Shown: positions 1 to 9,534, numbered from the stretch's first letter. The stretch: 64,000 bases of DNA from Pseudarthrobacter sp. NBSH8 (GCF_014217545.1 NZ_CP043178.1:310001-374000), one strand, 5' to 3'. Notes: generated from the sequence alone by a model not told the origin. A program made the numbers and translations.

Positions 1-1057
1 CCTTGTGCAGCAGGCAGCCGGCACGCTGCTGCAGCACCGCCAGGAGCATGGACACCCGTGAACTGTCCAGGCCGCTGGTGGCCCGGCGCGGCTGAGAGTT
101 GGCGCTCTCGGCAAGCAGCGACTGCACCTCGGCCAGCAAAGGCCGCCGCCCTTCCATGGTCACGGTGATGCAGGTGCCGGAGACAGGTTCCTTGGTGCGG
201 CTGACGAACAGCCCGCTGGGGTCCGTGAGCCCTTCGATGCCGTTCTCATTCAGGTCAAAACAGCCCACATCGTCCGTGGGCCCGTACCGGTTCTTCACCG
301 CGCGCAGCATCCGGAGCCGGGAATGCCGCTCGCCTTCGAACTGGCACACCACGTCCACCAGGTGTTCGAGCAGCCGCGGCCCCGCGATGGACCCGTCCTT
401 CGTCACGTGCCCCACCAGCAACGTGGTCATGTTCCGCCGCTTCGCAGCCGCGATGAGGGACGCCGCCACCTCACGCACCTGCGAGACACCGCCGGCGCTG
501 CCGTCCACGTCAGCGCTGCTGAGCGTCTGGACCGAGTCCACAATCAGCAGCCTCGGCTCGATTTTCTCCACCTGCCCCAGGGCCTGCCCCAGGTCAGTTT
601 CGGCGGACAGGTACAGGGAGTCCGCGACGGCGTCGATCCGTTCGGCGCGCAGCTTCACCTGCGCGGCGGATTCCTCGCCCGTGACATACAGGACATCCTG
701 GGCGGTGCGGGCGAACTTGGCCGCGACGTCCAGCAGGAGGGTGGACTTGCCCACGCCGGGTTCCCCGGCAAGTAGGATGACCGCACCCGGGACCAAGCCA
801 CCGCCCAGTACGCGGTCCAGCTCGTCCACGCCGGTAGGCAGGAAAGCCGCCGTGGTGGCATCCACCTCGGCAATCCGGCGGGCCGGCTCCAGAACTGTTG
901 TTGCCGCCGTCGTACGCGCTACAGCGGCACCGGTCTCCTCAACCGTCCCCCACGCCTGGCACTCGCCGCAGCGTCCCACCCACTTGACCGTGGTCCAGCC
1001 GCATTCGGCGCACTTATAAGCCGGCGCTTTGGACGCCCGGGAAGTCTTTGTTGCCAT
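1..1057 (-). CDS. radA: DNA repair protein RadA (C-terminus cut by window edge)
   Basis: RadA is a RecA-like ATPase that helps process branched recombination intermediates during DNA repair. Reading the minus strand from the ATG at 1057 gives a four-cysteine zinc finger near the N-terminus (C16, C19, C30, C33), a linker, and then a RecA core with the Walker A motif GEPGVGKST. The RadA-specific KNRFG motif appears here as KNRYG. About 352 codons are present and the frame stays open to base 1, so the C-terminal Lon-protease-like domain is partly outside the window. A long plus-strand open frame over the same bases is a shadow. No promoter is obvious in the 105 bp between this gene and the FUSC gene. 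Confidence 0.96.
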   Translation of the reverse strand, partial: MATKTSRASKAPAYKCAECGWTTVKWVGRCGECQAWGTVEETGAAVARTTAATTVLEPARRIAEVDATTAAFLPTGVDELDRVLGGGLVPGAVILLAGEPGVGKSTLLLDVAAKFARTAQDVLYVTGEESAAQVKLRAERIDAVADSLYLSAETDLGQALGQVEKIEPRLLIVDSVQTLSSADVDGSAGGVSQVREVAASLIAAAKRRNMTTLLVGHVTKDGSIAGPRLLEHLVDVVCQFEGERHSRLRMLRAVKNRYGPTDDVGCFDLNENGIEGLTDPSGLFVSRTKEPVSGTCITVTMEGRRPLLAEVQSLLAESANSQPRRATSGLDSSRVSMLLAVLQQRAGCLLHK

Positions 1058-1162
1058 GGGTTCCACCCTACTGGCGGGCACCGACAATCCTCCCCACCTG
1101 CCCCCTAACCTCGCAAGCTCGGCCAGGGAACCCTGCAGGCGTGGGCCCAGCCCGTCGGCCCG

Positions 1163-2290
1163 CTACAAGCCTGGCAGCACGTCCCTCGCCTCGATCGGAT
1201 CCATGCCCGTGGCCTCCAGGAGGTCCACCATCAGCGGCCGGAACAGCATCACCACAGTCTCACCCTCGAGCCGCTGGACTTCCAGCAGCCTCGGGTGCAG
1301 CCGCAGCGCAACCTCGCTGAAGTCCTGCCGGGCGGTCCGCAGATGGGCGCGCCGCGCGCCGTCGTGCGTCTCGGCAAGGCCCAGCGAGAGTTCATCAATC
1401 GCAGCCGCCGTATCCTCCAGCACCTCTGCAATGTTCTCGGTTGCCTCATCGGACAGTGCGGCATGGTTGATGGCGCTGGTCAGCCGCCGTGCGAAGACGC
1501 GGCTGTTCCTGAGCGCAAGGTCGATGGAGTCCAGTGACTGCTTGAGCCGGTCCAACTCGTCGCGGTGCCGGCGGTGGGCCGGCGCGAGCGTGGCCACCTC
1601 GCCGGAAGCGCGGAGGGAGTGGCGCATCGCGTCCACCAGCGGCTGGCAGTTCCGGCCGCGGATCAGCGCGTGCCACGCCTGGGTGGAGTCGCTGTTGCTC
1701 AGTGCGGAGGCGCATTCCCGCAGTACCTCGGCCAGTTCGTGGAGCAGCTTCCGTACATCCTTGCGGGGCTCCCGGCGCGGATCCTTCGGAATCAGGATGG
1801 TCACCAGGAGCGCAAACACCCCGCCAACAATGGCGTCAATGCTGCGGGTGAACGGCCCGCCGTCCGGCGCCGGCAGCAGTACCACCAGCAAGGATTGCAG
1901 CCCCAGTTGCGTGGTGAAGATGTTGCCGCTGTCCAGGAAGCGGGCCAGCAGGATGGAGAACAGAAGGACGACGGCGGCCTGCCAGATGCCGCTGCCCAGC
2001 CAGTGCAGCAGCAGATCACCCACCGCGATCCCGATGGTGCAACCGAGGCCCACCTCCATCACCCGGCGCAGCCGCGGGTCACGCGAGAAGCCCAGTGCGA
2101 TCAGTGACGATGTGGCCGCGAAGAGGGGGCCGGAGTGCCCCAGGACGTATTCGGCGAAGGCGTACGCCCCCACCGCGCAGGCGGTCATCTGGACGGCGGG
2201 GACCAGCGAGTTCCGGCTCCGGACCAGGCCGGTGCGGATGCGGCCGCGCAGGAATCGCCTGCTTGCTGAGAGTCCTGCTGCTGCGGCCAT
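1163..2290 (-). CDS. FUSC family membrane protein (aromatic acid exporter-like)
   Basis: The protein has an N-terminal block of hydrophobic segments followed by a long soluble, helical C-terminal half, the organisation of FUSC/ArAE-type inner membrane proteins linked to efflux of aromatic acids. The frame is open upstream to 2431, but I place the start at the ATG at 2290 (375 aa). The extra 47 residues look non-native and would run through the Pho-box-like repeats and promoter region of pstS. It is divergent from pstS. A second FUSC protein lies at 61500-62591. The substrate is unknown; the family call is fairly secure, the exporter role is inferred. Confidence 0.78.
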   Translation of the reverse strand: MAAAAGLSASRRFLRGRIRTGLVRSRNSLVPAVQMTACAVGAYAFAEYVLGHSGPLFAATSSLIALGFSRDPRLRRVMEVGLGCTIGIAVGDLLLHWLGSGIWQAAVVLLFSILLARFLDSGNIFTTQLGLQSLLVVLLPAPDGGPFTRSIDAIVGGVFALLVTILIPKDPRREPRKDVRKLLHELAEVLRECASALSNSDSTQAWHALIRGRNCQPLVDAMRHSLRASGEVATLAPAHRRHRDELDRLKQSLDSIDLALRNSRVFARRLTSAINHAALSDEATENIAEVLEDTAAAIDELSLGLAETHDGARRAHLRTARQDFSEVALRLHPRLLEVQRLEGETVVMLFRPLMVDLLEATGMDPIEARDVLPGL

Positions 2291-2383
2291 GCCCACCAGT
2301 CTATTTGCCGCCCGGGCACCTAAGGCCGAAAGTGTGGCACGCGCAATGGTGGCCCCGCAGTTGTAAGCCAATATGCCGCCGTC

Positions 2384-2423
2384 GTTAATCTTCTGTTCAC
2401 CTGTGGCCGCCCATCGCTTAACC
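2384..2423 (+). promoter_or_regulatory. Pho-box-like direct repeats upstream of pstS
   Basis: GTTAATC at 2384-2390 and GTTCACC at 2395-2401 start exactly 11 nt apart, and CTTAACC at 2417-2423 lies a further 22 nt (two periods) on; the unit between is degenerate. The PhoP boxes of Streptomyces are 11-nt direct repeats whose first seven bases resemble GTTCACC, so this fits a PhoP site for phosphate-starvation induction of pstSCAB. The repeats end about 100 bp before the pstS start. Binding is inferred. Confidence 0.6.
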
Positions 2424-2524
2424 TGCGGCACATAACTTCATAGAAGGTACAAAACATACGCATCGCGCTGCAGGGCGTCTCCGGCCCTGCCCGCAACTGA
2501 ATAACCCTGGAAGGGGTACATCTA

Positions 2525-3646
2525 GTGAAGGCACTCCGTTTCGGCCGCCACGCGGCTATTGCTGTAATCGCTGCCGGCGCACTCGCGCTCACCGCCTGCG
2601 GTTCAGACAACGCCACGGGCAACACGCCTGCGGGCAAGCAGACTGCTGCCGGCACCACGGTCACCGGCACGCTGACCGGCATTGGAGCATCCTCCACCGG
2701 TGCAGCCATGGACGCCTGGAAGGCTGGCTTCGCCGCTGCCAACTCAGGCGCCACCGTACAGTACTCCCCGGACGGTTCCGGCGCAGGCCGCAAGGCGATT
2801 ATCGACGGTTCGGCGCAGTTCGCCGGCTCAGACGCGTACCTCAAGGATGAAGAGCTGGCCAGCTCCATGGCCAAGTGCGGCCCCGAAGGCGCCATCAACA
2901 TCCCGGTCTACATCTCCCCGATCGCTGTGGCATTCAACCTCCCCGGCATTACCGAGCTGAAGCTTGACGCCGCCACCGTAGCCAGGATCTTCCGCGGCGA
3001 GGTTGCCAACTGGAACGATCCCGCGATCGCTGCCCTGAACGCCGGCGTCACCCTGCCGGACCTGAAGGTCACCCCGGTTAACCGCTCTGACGATTCCGGT
3101 ACCACCACCAACTTCACCGAGTACCTCGCCGCGGCTGCTGCCGAGGTTTGGACCGACAAGGCTTCCGGCGTGTGGCCCGCAACCCTGCAGGGCGAGAACG
3201 CCAAGGGAACCTCCGGTGTTGTCAAGACTGTCACCGACACCCCGGGCGCCGTGACATATGCGGATGACTCCGCCGTGGGCGGCAAGCTGGGCACCGCCTC
3301 CATCAAGGTGGGCGAGGAGTTCGTCAAGATCTCCGCCGATGCCGCTGCCAAGGCTGTCGAAGCCGGCAAGCCTGTCGAGGGCCGTTCCGCCACGGACGTC
3401 GCCATCAAGCTGGACCGCAAGACCACTGCCAAGGGCGCCTACCCGATCGTCCTGGTTTCCTACCACGTTGTCTGCACCACCTACGACAAGCAGGAAACCG
3501 TTGACCTCGTCAAGGCCTTCGAAAGCTACGTAGTTTCCGACGCCGGCCAGAAGGCAGCTGCTGACTCCGCGAAGTCCGCGCCGCTCTCCTCGGCCCTCGC
3601 CGAGAAAGCCGTCAAGGCCATCGAATCCATCAAGGTCAAGTCCTAG
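2525..3646 (+). CDS. pstS: Phosphate ABC transporter substrate-binding lipoprotein PstS
   Basis: PstS captures phosphate outside the membrane and delivers it to the PstCA channel. The 373-aa product starts with a basic, hydrophobic signal ending in the lipobox LTAC at about residue 25, so it is a lipoprotein. A phosphate-binding-family fold follows, with the GSGAGRK stretch and a later RSDDSGTTTNFTEYL segment that matches the phosphate-contacting loop of PstS. The start is preceded by GGAAGGGGT. It heads pstSCAB and is separated from pstC by a hairpin that would favour extra PstS over the membrane parts. Pho-box-like repeats lie upstream. Confidence 0.97.
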   Translation: MKALRFGRHAAIAVIAAGALALTACGSDNATGNTPAGKQTAAGTTVTGTLTGIGASSTGAAMDAWKAGFAAANSGATVQYSPDGSGAGRKAIIDGSAQFAGSDAYLKDEELASSMAKCGPEGAINIPVYISPIAVAFNLPGITELKLDAATVARIFRGEVANWNDPAIAALNAGVTLPDLKVTPVNRSDDSGTTTNFTEYLAAAAAEVWTDKASGVWPATLQGENAKGTSGVVKTVTDTPGAVTYADDSAVGGKLGTASIKVGEEFVKISADAAAKAVEAGKPVEGRSATDVAIKLDRKTTAKGAYPIVLVSYHVVCTTYDKQETVDLVKAFESYVVSDAGQKAAADSAKSAPLSSALAEKAVKAIESIKVKS

Positions 3647-3664
3647 TACCTGTCCCTGAACCAC

Positions 3665-3698
3665 GTTCCCCGCCACGCCGAAAGGCGGGGCGGGGAAC
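3665..3698 (+). terminator. Intercistronic hairpin between pstS and pstC
   Basis: GTTCCCCGCC at 3665-3674 pairs with GGCGGGGAAC at 3689-3698, and the interior can pair further. It sits in the pstS-pstC gap and is followed by TTGGCTTTG rather than a clean T run. It probably acts as a partial terminator or 3' stabiliser that raises PstS relative to PstCAB. Confidence 0.6.
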
Positions 3699-3748
3699 TT
3701 GGCTTTGTACGCTCGATTTAGGCACCACCAACAACCGAAGGGTCTGGA

Positions 3749-4681
3749 ATGACCGCCACCCCCCTGAGCAGTTCCCAGGGCGCAGGCCGCGCCGGGGATA
3801 AGATCTTTTCCGGCGCCGCCCTGGCCGCCGGGTGCCTCATCCTCGCCGTCCTGTTCGGCGTGGCATTGTTCCTTGTTGTCCAGGCCATTCCGGCGCTCAC
3901 TGCCCCGGCAGCCGAAATCCAGGGCGGCGAAGGCTTCTTCGCCTACATCTGGCCGATCGTTATTGGCACCCTCATTGCCGCCGTCATCGCCCTGGTGATC
4001 GCAACACCCGTCGCCATCGGCGTTGCCCTGTTTATCTCGCACTTCGCCCCGCGCGGACTCGCCTCCGGCCTCGGCTACGTCGTGGACCTCCTGGCCGCCA
4101 TCCCGTCAGTGGTTTACGGCGCCTGGGGCGCGGCATTCCTCGCCAAGGAAATATCCCCGGCCTACAACTGGCTGGCCGGGAACATGGGCTGGCTGCCCAT
4201 CTTCCAGGGCCCCGCCTCTGCCACTGGCAAAACCATCCTGACCGCGGGCATTGTGCTCTCGGTGATGGTCCTGCCGATCATCACGTCCCTGAGCCGTGAA
4301 ATCTTCCTGCAGACCCCCAAGCTGCATGAGGAAGCCGCCCTGGCCCTCGGCGCGACGCGCTGGGAAATGATCAAAATGTCGGTCCTGCCGTTCGCCCGTC
4401 CGGGCATCATCAGCGCCGTGATGCTGGGCCTGGGCCGCGCATTGGGCGAGACCATGGCGGTTGCCCTGGTCCTCTCCTCCGGTGCCCTGACCGCCAGCCT
4501 GATCACGTCCGGCAACCAGACCATCGCCGCGGAGATCGCCCTGAACTTCCCCGAAGCCAGCGGCCTCAAGGTCAGCACGCTGATCGCCGCCGGCCTGGTC
4601 CTGTTTGTGATCACCCTGGGAGTCAACATGATCGCCCGCTGGATCATCACCCGGCACAAAGAATTCTCGGGAGCAAACTAA
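3749..4681 (+). CDS. pstC: Phosphate ABC transporter permease PstC
   Basis: PstC is one of the two membrane subunits that form the phosphate channel of the Pst importer. The 310-aa protein has six or so hydrophobic segments and the cytoplasmic coupling loop of ABC permeases in the form EEAALALGATRWEMIK, roughly residues 190-205, followed by GLGRALGETMAV, typical of PstC. The start is the ATG at 3749. The TAA stop directly abuts the ATG of pstA, so translation is probably coupled. Confidence 0.97.
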   Translation: MTATPLSSSQGAGRAGDKIFSGAALAAGCLILAVLFGVALFLVVQAIPALTAPAAEIQGGEGFFAYIWPIVIGTLIAAVIALVIATPVAIGVALFISHFAPRGLASGLGYVVDLLAAIPSVVYGAWGAAFLAKEISPAYNWLAGNMGWLPIFQGPASATGKTILTAGIVLSVMVLPIITSLSREIFLQTPKLHEEAALALGATRWEMIKMSVLPFARPGIISAVMLGLGRALGETMAVALVLSSGALTASLITSGNQTIAAEIALNFPEASGLKVSTLIAAGLVLFVITLGVNMIARWIITRHKEFSGAN

Positions 4682-5794
4682 ATGTCCTCCACTCTCACTC
4701 CCGTGCGCAGCAAGCGTTCAGCCCTGACCAAGGGCCAGTTGCCTCCTTTTGCGCCGTACGTTGTCCTGGCGCTCGCGCTCATCGTGGGTGCCGCGATCCT
4801 GGCCCTGATCGGTTTTAATGCGTTCGGCTGGGGCATTGTCTCGGCCATCCTCTTCACCGCCGGCCTGGTGGGCTGGAGCGCTGTTGTGGAGGGCTCCCGT
4901 AAAGCCAAGGACAAGCTGGCGACTTGCCTCGTGGTGGGTTCATTCCTGGTCGCGCTCCTCCCGCTGATCTCCGTAATCTGGACGGTTCTGGTCAACGGTG
5001 TTCCCGGCCTGATCGCCCCGGGTTTCCTCACCAACTCCATGAACGGCGTCACCGGCGCCTACGACAATAAGGCTGTCGAAGAGGGCGCCCCCGTGATCGG
5101 CGGCATCTACCACGCACTGGTGGGTACGGTGCAGATGACGCTGGTCGCCACCGTCATCTCTGTGCCCGTCGGCCTGCTGACCGCCATCTACCTGGTGGAG
5201 TACGGCAACGACGGCCGGCTGGCCCGCGCCATCACGTTCTTTGTGGACGTTATGACCGGCATCCCGTCCATCGTGGCCGGCCTTTTTGCCGCAGCGTTCT
5301 TCTTCGCCGTGGTTGGGCCCGGCACCAAAACCGGTGCCGTCGCCGCCGTCGCGCTTTCCGTCCTGATGATCCCCGTGGTGGTGCGTTCCAGCGAGGAAAT
5401 GCTGAAGATCGTCCCCAACGAACTGCGCGAAGCAGCCTACGCGCTGGGCGTGCGCAAGTGGCGCACCATCATCAAGGTGGTTATTCCGACGGCGATCTCC
5501 GGCATCGCGTCCGGCGTCACCTTGGCGATCGCCCGCGTTATCGGCGAGACCGCGCCCATCCTGGTCACCGCCGGGTTTGCCACCAGCATCAACAACAACG
5601 TGTTCGGCGGCTGGATGGCCTCCCTGCCGACGTTCATCTACACCCAGATCCTGAACCCCACGTCGCCGGCAAACCCGGACCCGTCTTCGCAGCGGGCCTG
5701 GGGGGCCGCCCTGGTGCTGATCATCCTGGTGATGGTCCTGAACCTGGGCGCCCGGCTGATCGCCAGGATCTTCGCACCCAAGACCGGCCGCTGA
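4682..5794 (+). CDS. pstA: Phosphate ABC transporter permease PstA
   Basis: PstA pairs with PstC to form the membrane channel of the phosphate importer. The 370-aa protein has several transmembrane segments and an ABC-permease coupling loop REAAYALGVRKWRTI, then ARVIGETAP as in other PstA proteins. It is longer than the common form of about 300 aa because of an N-terminal extension with two extra hydrophobic segments, which I recognise from actinobacterial PstA. It begins immediately after the pstC stop, with no spacer. Confidence 0.96.
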   Translation: MSSTLTPVRSKRSALTKGQLPPFAPYVVLALALIVGAAILALIGFNAFGWGIVSAILFTAGLVGWSAVVEGSRKAKDKLATCLVVGSFLVALLPLISVIWTVLVNGVPGLIAPGFLTNSMNGVTGAYDNKAVEEGAPVIGGIYHALVGTVQMTLVATVISVPVGLLTAIYLVEYGNDGRLARAITFFVDVMTGIPSIVAGLFAAAFFFAVVGPGTKTGAVAAVALSVLMIPVVVRSSEEMLKIVPNELREAAYALGVRKWRTIIKVVIPTAISGIASGVTLAIARVIGETAPILVTAGFATSINNNVFGGWMASLPTFIYTQILNPTSPANPDPSSQRAWGAALVLIILVMVLNLGARLIARIFAPKTGR

Positions 5795-5873
5795 AAAATA
5801 TTCAGCTTGGGATTCCGGTCCTCGCGGCCAAATCATAGACTTCAATCCGTACCCCAGCAAGTGAAGGAACATC

Positions 5874-6653
5874 ATGTCTAAGCGCATCGACGTCAAAGAC
5901 CTGAACGTGTACTACGGCGATTTCCTGGCCGTGGAGGACGTCAGCATCAACATCGAAGCCAAGTCCGTGACGGCTTTCATCGGCCCCTCAGGCTGTGGCA
6001 AGTCCACGTTCCTTCGCACCCTGAACCGAATGCACGAAGTGCTGCCGGGCGCCCGCGTCGAAGGCGAAGTCCTTATGGACGGGGACAACCTCTACGGACC
6101 CGGGGTGGACCCGGTGACGGTGCGTTCGCAGATCGGCATGGTTTTCCAGCGGCCCAACCCGTTCCCCACCATGTCCATCCGGGACAACGTGCTGGCCGGC
6201 GTGAAGCTGAACAACAAGAAGATATCCAAGGGCGAGGCCGACATCCTTGTGGAGAGGTCCCTCCAGGGTGCCAACCTCTGGAACGAGGTTAAGGACCGCC
6301 TGGAAAAGCCCGGATCCGGCCTGTCAGGTGGCCAGCAGCAGCGTCTGTGCATCGCCCGTGCCATCGCCGTGGAACCGCAGGTGATCCTCATGGACGAGCC
6401 GTGCTCGGCCCTGGACCCGATCTCCACGATGGCCATCGAGGACCTCATCAACGATCTCAAGGATCAGTACACCGTGGTGATCGTGACCCACAACATGCAG
6501 CAGGCCGCGCGCGTTTCGGAAAAGACGGCGTTCTTCAACATTGCCGGAACCGGCAAGCCGGGCAAGCTGATCGAATACGGGAACACCCAGAACATCTTCA
6601 GCAACCCCAGTATGAAGGCCACCGAGGACTACGTCTCCGGCCGCTTCGGCTGA
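5874..6653 (+). CDS. pstB: Phosphate ABC transporter ATP-binding protein PstB
   Basis: PstB is the ATPase that powers phosphate import through PstCA. The 259-aa sequence carries Walker [10 protein letters not shown] (about residues 37-45), the ABC signature LSGGQQQR, Walker B VILMDEP and the H-loop in [12 protein letters not shown]. Length and motifs match PstB. It follows pstA by 79 bp and is the last gene of the operon, facing the convergent PiT permease gene. No phoU-like gene follows directly; the DUF47 gene at 7707-8324 may take a related role with PiT. Confidence 0.97.
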   Translation: MSKRIDVKDLNVYYGDFLAVEDVSINIEAKSVTAFIGPSGCGKSTFLRTLNRMHEVLPGARVEGEVLMDGDNLYGPGVDPVTVRSQIGMVFQRPNPFPTMSIRDNVLAGVKLNNKKISKGEADILVERSLQGANLWNEVKDRLEKPGSGLSGGQQQRLCIARAIAVEPQVILMDEPCSALDPISTMAIEDLINDLKDQYTVVIVTHNMQQAARVSEKTAFFNIAGTGKPGKLIEYGNTQNIFSNPSMKATEDYVSGRFG

Positions 6654-6660
6654 GCCCCAC

Positions 6661-6677
6661 CGCCGCCAAATGCGGCG
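6661..6677. terminator. Short hairpin between convergent pstB and PiT gene
   Basis: CGCCGC (6661-6666) pairs with GCGGCG (6672-6677) around a CAAAT loop, in the 38-bp gap between the convergent pstB and PiT stops. There is no good T run on either side, so a shared terminator is possible but not secure. Confidence 0.4.
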
Positions 6678-6691
6678 TCTAAGGCCTGCCC

Positions 6692-7705
6692 TCAGGCAGC
6701 CAATGGTGACAACGCCAGGGCCAGCACGAACGCCCCTGCCGCGGTTGCCGCGGGGGTAAGGACCCAGAGCGCCAGGATCTGCATGACCAGCTTCCGGTTA
6801 GTGACTGAGAAGTGCTGGTTTTCGCCGGCCCCCAACACGGAAGCCGTCACGGTGTGGGTGGTCGAGAGGGGCCATTGAAGCGCGATCGCGCCGACAAACA
6901 GCATGGCGGCGCTGAAGGTCTGGGCCACGGAGCCCCGTAGCGGGTCCACCCTGGTGATCTTGTAGCCGATGGTGTAAGAGATCCGCCAGCCGCCAAAAAG
7001 TGTTCCGGCAGTGATCATCACGGCGGAAACCAGCGCCGCCCACAGGGGGATACTCTCGCCGTCGGAATAGCCCGCCGCGAGCAGGGCAAGCAGCAGTACG
7101 GCACCCACCCGCTGGCCGTCCTGCAGGCCGTGGCCGAACGCTACGGCACCGGCCGCGATGGCCTGGCTGCGGCGGAAGCGCTCGTTGATGACGTTCGGCT
7201 GGGCATACCGCGCGGCCCAGGTGACGGGGAAAACCAGCAGATATGCACCAACGTAAGCGACGGCGGGCGAGAGCATCAGGGGCAGGAGAACCTGGAACAG
7301 CAGGGACTGGTCAACGCCGCCTACTCCCACCCCGCCCACGGCCAGGCTGGCGAGTCCGGCCCCGGCCAGGCCGCCCACCAGTGCGTGCGTGGAGGACGCG
7401 GGGATGCCGCGCCACCACATGAGCAGTCCCCAGGCGCAGGCGCTGGCCAAGGCTGCCACCAGGATGCTGAGGCCGCTTTGTCCATCCGGCAGGTGAATCC
7501 AGGTGTGGCTTATGACAACCACTGCGGTGGCGCTGATCAGGGCGCCCACAAAGTTGAAAAAGGCGGCCAGCAGCACGGCCACGCTGGGCGTCAGCGCCCT
7601 GGTGCGGACAGCCAACGCCACGGACGTTGAGACGTCCCTGAAGCCGTTGAGGAAGGCAAACGTTGCGGTCAACAGCACCACAACGCCGAAAATCACTGCT
7701 GTCAC
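6692..7705 (-). CDS. PiT-family inorganic phosphate permease
   Basis: This is a low-affinity, ion-coupled phosphate transporter. The 337-aa protein has about ten hydrophobic segments and two PiT signature regions: [14 protein letters not shown] near residue 20, and [13 protein letters not shown] with the nearby [16 protein letters not shown] in the second half. The start is GTG at 7705, one base after the TGA of the DUF47 gene, so the two are translationally coupled. A DUF47-PiT pair beside pst gives the cell both low- and high-affinity uptake. In some PiT paralogs the signature reads GANDVAN; the variant here leaves room for another anion such as sulfate. Confidence 0.88.
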   Translation of the reverse strand: MTAVIFGVVVLLTATFAFLNGFRDVSTSVALAVRTRALTPSVAVLLAAFFNFVGALISATAVVVISHTWIHLPDGQSGLSILVAALASACAWGLLMWWRGIPASSTHALVGGLAGAGLASLAVGGVGVGGVDQSLLFQVLLPLMLSPAVAYVGAYLLVFPVTWAARYAQPNVINERFRRSQAIAAGAVAFGHGLQDGQRVGAVLLLALLAAGYSDGESIPLWAALVSAVMITAGTLFGGWRISYTIGYKITRVDPLRGSVAQTFSAAMLFVGAIALQWPLSTTHTVTASVLGAGENQHFSVTNRKLVMQILALWVLTPAATAAGAFVLALALSPLAA

Positions 7706-7706
7706 G

Positions 7707-8324
7707 TCAGGATTCCTTGACGATGATGCTGCCTACCTGGGTAGCGATGCGGCGCATGTCCTTAGTGACTTCGACCAGCTGGTTGGCGACGTCGCGGTTA
7801 CGGGAATACTGCGCCCACTTCATGTCCCGGATCATGTCAGCTACCCAGATCCGGTGGGTCCGTTCGGCGCGTTTAGCCAGCCTGAGAATCTCAATCCAGT
7901 AATCCTCGAGGTCGTCGAGGTTGTTGAGCTGGCGCATGGCGTCCACGGTGAGCTCGGCTTGCCGGCTGATGATCTCGAGCTGGTCTGCGGCGCGCCGGGG
8001 CAGGCGGTCAAGCTGATACAGGGACACAAGCTCCGCAGCGCCGTCCAGTTTTTCGAGGGCCTCGTTCAGGTATCGGGACAGAGCGTACATGTCTTCGCGG
8101 GGGAGCGGGTTCACAAAGCTCGTGCGCATGTGGGTGAGCAGGGCGAAATGCAGTTCGGCGGACTTGGCTTCGTGGTCGTGCATGTCGTCCACGAGCTTGG
8201 CGTGCTCAGTGGCGGGTACGCCCAGGATCTCTGCCATGGTGGCGCTGGCATGCACAATTTGCTGGGCCATCTGGGACAGCAAGGTCAGCCCTGCGGGCTC
8301 CTGGGGAAAAAGGCGCAGCTTCAC
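7707..8324 (-). CDS. DUF47 (PhoU-like) protein, PiT partner
   Basis: DUF47 proteins are helical PhoU relatives commonly encoded directly upstream of PiT permeases and thought to regulate them. The product is all-helical, with HDHEAKSAELHFALLTHMRTSFVNPLPREDMYALS, split here only by my reading of it, giving the conserved E/D metal-contact pattern of the family. The frame is open to 8396, but homologues I recall begin KLRLFPQEP, so I choose the GTG at 8324 (205 aa). A GGAGA lies 13 nt upstream. The stop is one base before the PiT GTG. Confidence 0.85.
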   Translation of the reverse strand: MKLRLFPQEPAGLTLLSQMAQQIVHASATMAEILGVPATEHAKLVDDMHDHEAKSAELHFALLTHMRTSFVNPLPREDMYALSRYLNEALEKLDGAAELVSLYQLDRLPRRAADQLEIISRQAELTVDAMRQLNNLDDLEDYWIEILRLAKRAERTHRIWVADMIRDMKWAQYSRNRDVANQLVEVTKDMRRIATQVGSIIVKES

Positions 8325-8591
8325 GTTGGGATACCGGTCTCCGGGGATGTGCAGGGTTGGTGGGCCGCCCGCTTGTGACTTGACGCAGGCCAGCAACTGT
8401 GTTGATTCTAGCGGCCGGCGGCCGTGGCCTGAAAACAGGCATAAAAATGGTGCCGAACCGGATACGCCTCTCGGCGGTAGGCCGCTCTAGGCGGCTAATT
8501 GTTGAAGCCCGGGGGTTTCGCGGCTCGGCACCAGTTTCAGTGTTCTACGTTGCCCCGCCCAAGTCAACATTGACAGATGGGCGCAGGTGGT

Positions 8592-9251
8592 TCAGTCGAG
8601 CTCGCCCAGTCGCCAGGCATTCGCCGCGTGCTCAAGGTCCTCGGCGGTCTTCACGAGCTGGTGCGAGTTGCGCGTGAGCTTGCTGGCGTGGGCTTCGTTG
8701 CCGAGCTCGGCGCCGTCGGCGATGGTCGCCTGGCCAAGCGCCACCACACGGCAGAACGCGGCAGAACGCTCCAGCGCGACGTCGAACTCGCCGTCGAACG
8801 CTCCGGAAAGAATGGCGTCCGCCATGGCCCGCATTTCTTCGGCTCCAGGCGGTTCCGCGGCGCCGGCCACTACATGGGAGACCTGAGCGGTGTCCTTGCC
8901 CGCGCGGAAGTACACGGAGATCCGTTCCGGGTCCTGGACGGTGGCCGCGCGCAGGGCGTAAAGCCGCCAGAGGGCACCGGGCAGCGAACGCGCGGGGCTT
9001 TCCGCCCACATCTCTGCGATGGCCTCCAGCCCCTGTTCGTCCGTCAGCTTGACCAGCCGTTCGGTGATGACGGGGTCGTCGCTGTCGCGTCCGTGGCGGA
9101 CCAGAGCCTGGGCGGCGAGGTGGGCGGCCTCGGACACCCGCGCGGGATCCGGTCCGCCGGCGAACGGTTCAAAATCGATGGGGGCGAACGGCTTGGGCTT
9201 GTGATGCCGGTTGGCTCCGCCGTAGTGACTGGGTCCTGCTTGTTCGCTCAT
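8592..9251 (-). CDS. Conserved actinobacterial protein of unknown function
   Basis: The 219-aa soluble protein is rich in Ala, Glu and Arg, with no signal peptide or membrane segment. The N-terminus is polar and His/Lys-rich (NRHHKPKPFAPIDFEPF), followed by helical segments. I recognise it as a protein that recurs in Arthrobacter relatives but know no function for it. It is monocistronic, between the DUF47 gene and the tRNA-Lys. Codon phase looks strongly coding over its whole length. The 195 bp between it and the DUF47 gene hold no further gene that I can see. Confidence 0.75.
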   Translation of the reverse strand: MSEQAGPSHYGGANRHHKPKPFAPIDFEPFAGGPDPARVSEAAHLAAQALVRHGRDSDDPVITERLVKLTDEQGLEAIAEMWAESPARSLPGALWRLYALRAATVQDPERISVYFRAGKDTAQVSHVVAGAAEPPGAEEMRAMADAILSGAFDGEFDVALERSAAFCRVVALGQATIADGAELGNEAHASKLTRNSHQLVKTAEDLEHAANAWRLGELD

Positions 9252-9455
9252 GCCCCCACGCTACTCCTGTGCCGCGCGGGAAATCGAGTGCTGTTCGCAG
9301 CCGGGATAGACCGTGCCTGCGCCGGTGGCACTGCGCGGAATGCGGAACGTACGACGGCGGCGCACGCCTGCGTGCCAAACCCGCCCCGTGTGTGGGGTAA
9401 AGTATTCTACGTCCAGAAATGGACTGGGCTGATCGGTCGTTTTGACGGTCAGCTG

Positions 9456-9528
9456 GGGCCTTTAGCTCAGTTGGTAGAGCATCGGACTTTTAATCCGTGG
9501 GTCGTGGGTTCGATCCCCACAGGGCCCA
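9456..9528 (+). tRNA. tRNA-Lys (anticodon TTT)
   Basis: A full cloverleaf can be folded. The acceptor arm is GGGCCTT with AGGGCCC, including one G-T pair. The D arm is GCTC/GAGC, the anticodon stem is TCGGA/TCCGT with loop CTTTTAA and anticodon TTT at 9489-9491, and the T arm is GTGGG/CCCAC. The discriminator is A at 9528 and CCA is not fully encoded. The first anticodon-stem pair is T-T. TATTCT about 50 bp upstream may be the -10 box. Confidence 0.96.
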
Positions 9529-9534
9529 CCCACA

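Noticed and set aside
99..1019. 306-codon plus-strand frame
   Set aside because: Shadow of radA, whose zinc finger and Walker A are clear on the minus strand.
2828..4042. 404-codon minus-strand frame over pstS/pstC
   Set aside because: Gly/Asp/Val-rich antisense artefact of high-GC codons; pstS and pstC are unambiguous on the plus strand.
9456..9528. tRNA-Lys as an attachment site for an integrated island spanning 10-25 kb
   Set aside because: No integrase gene and no second copy of the tRNA 3' end was noticed nearby; the neighbouring decay is better explained by IS activity and deletions.
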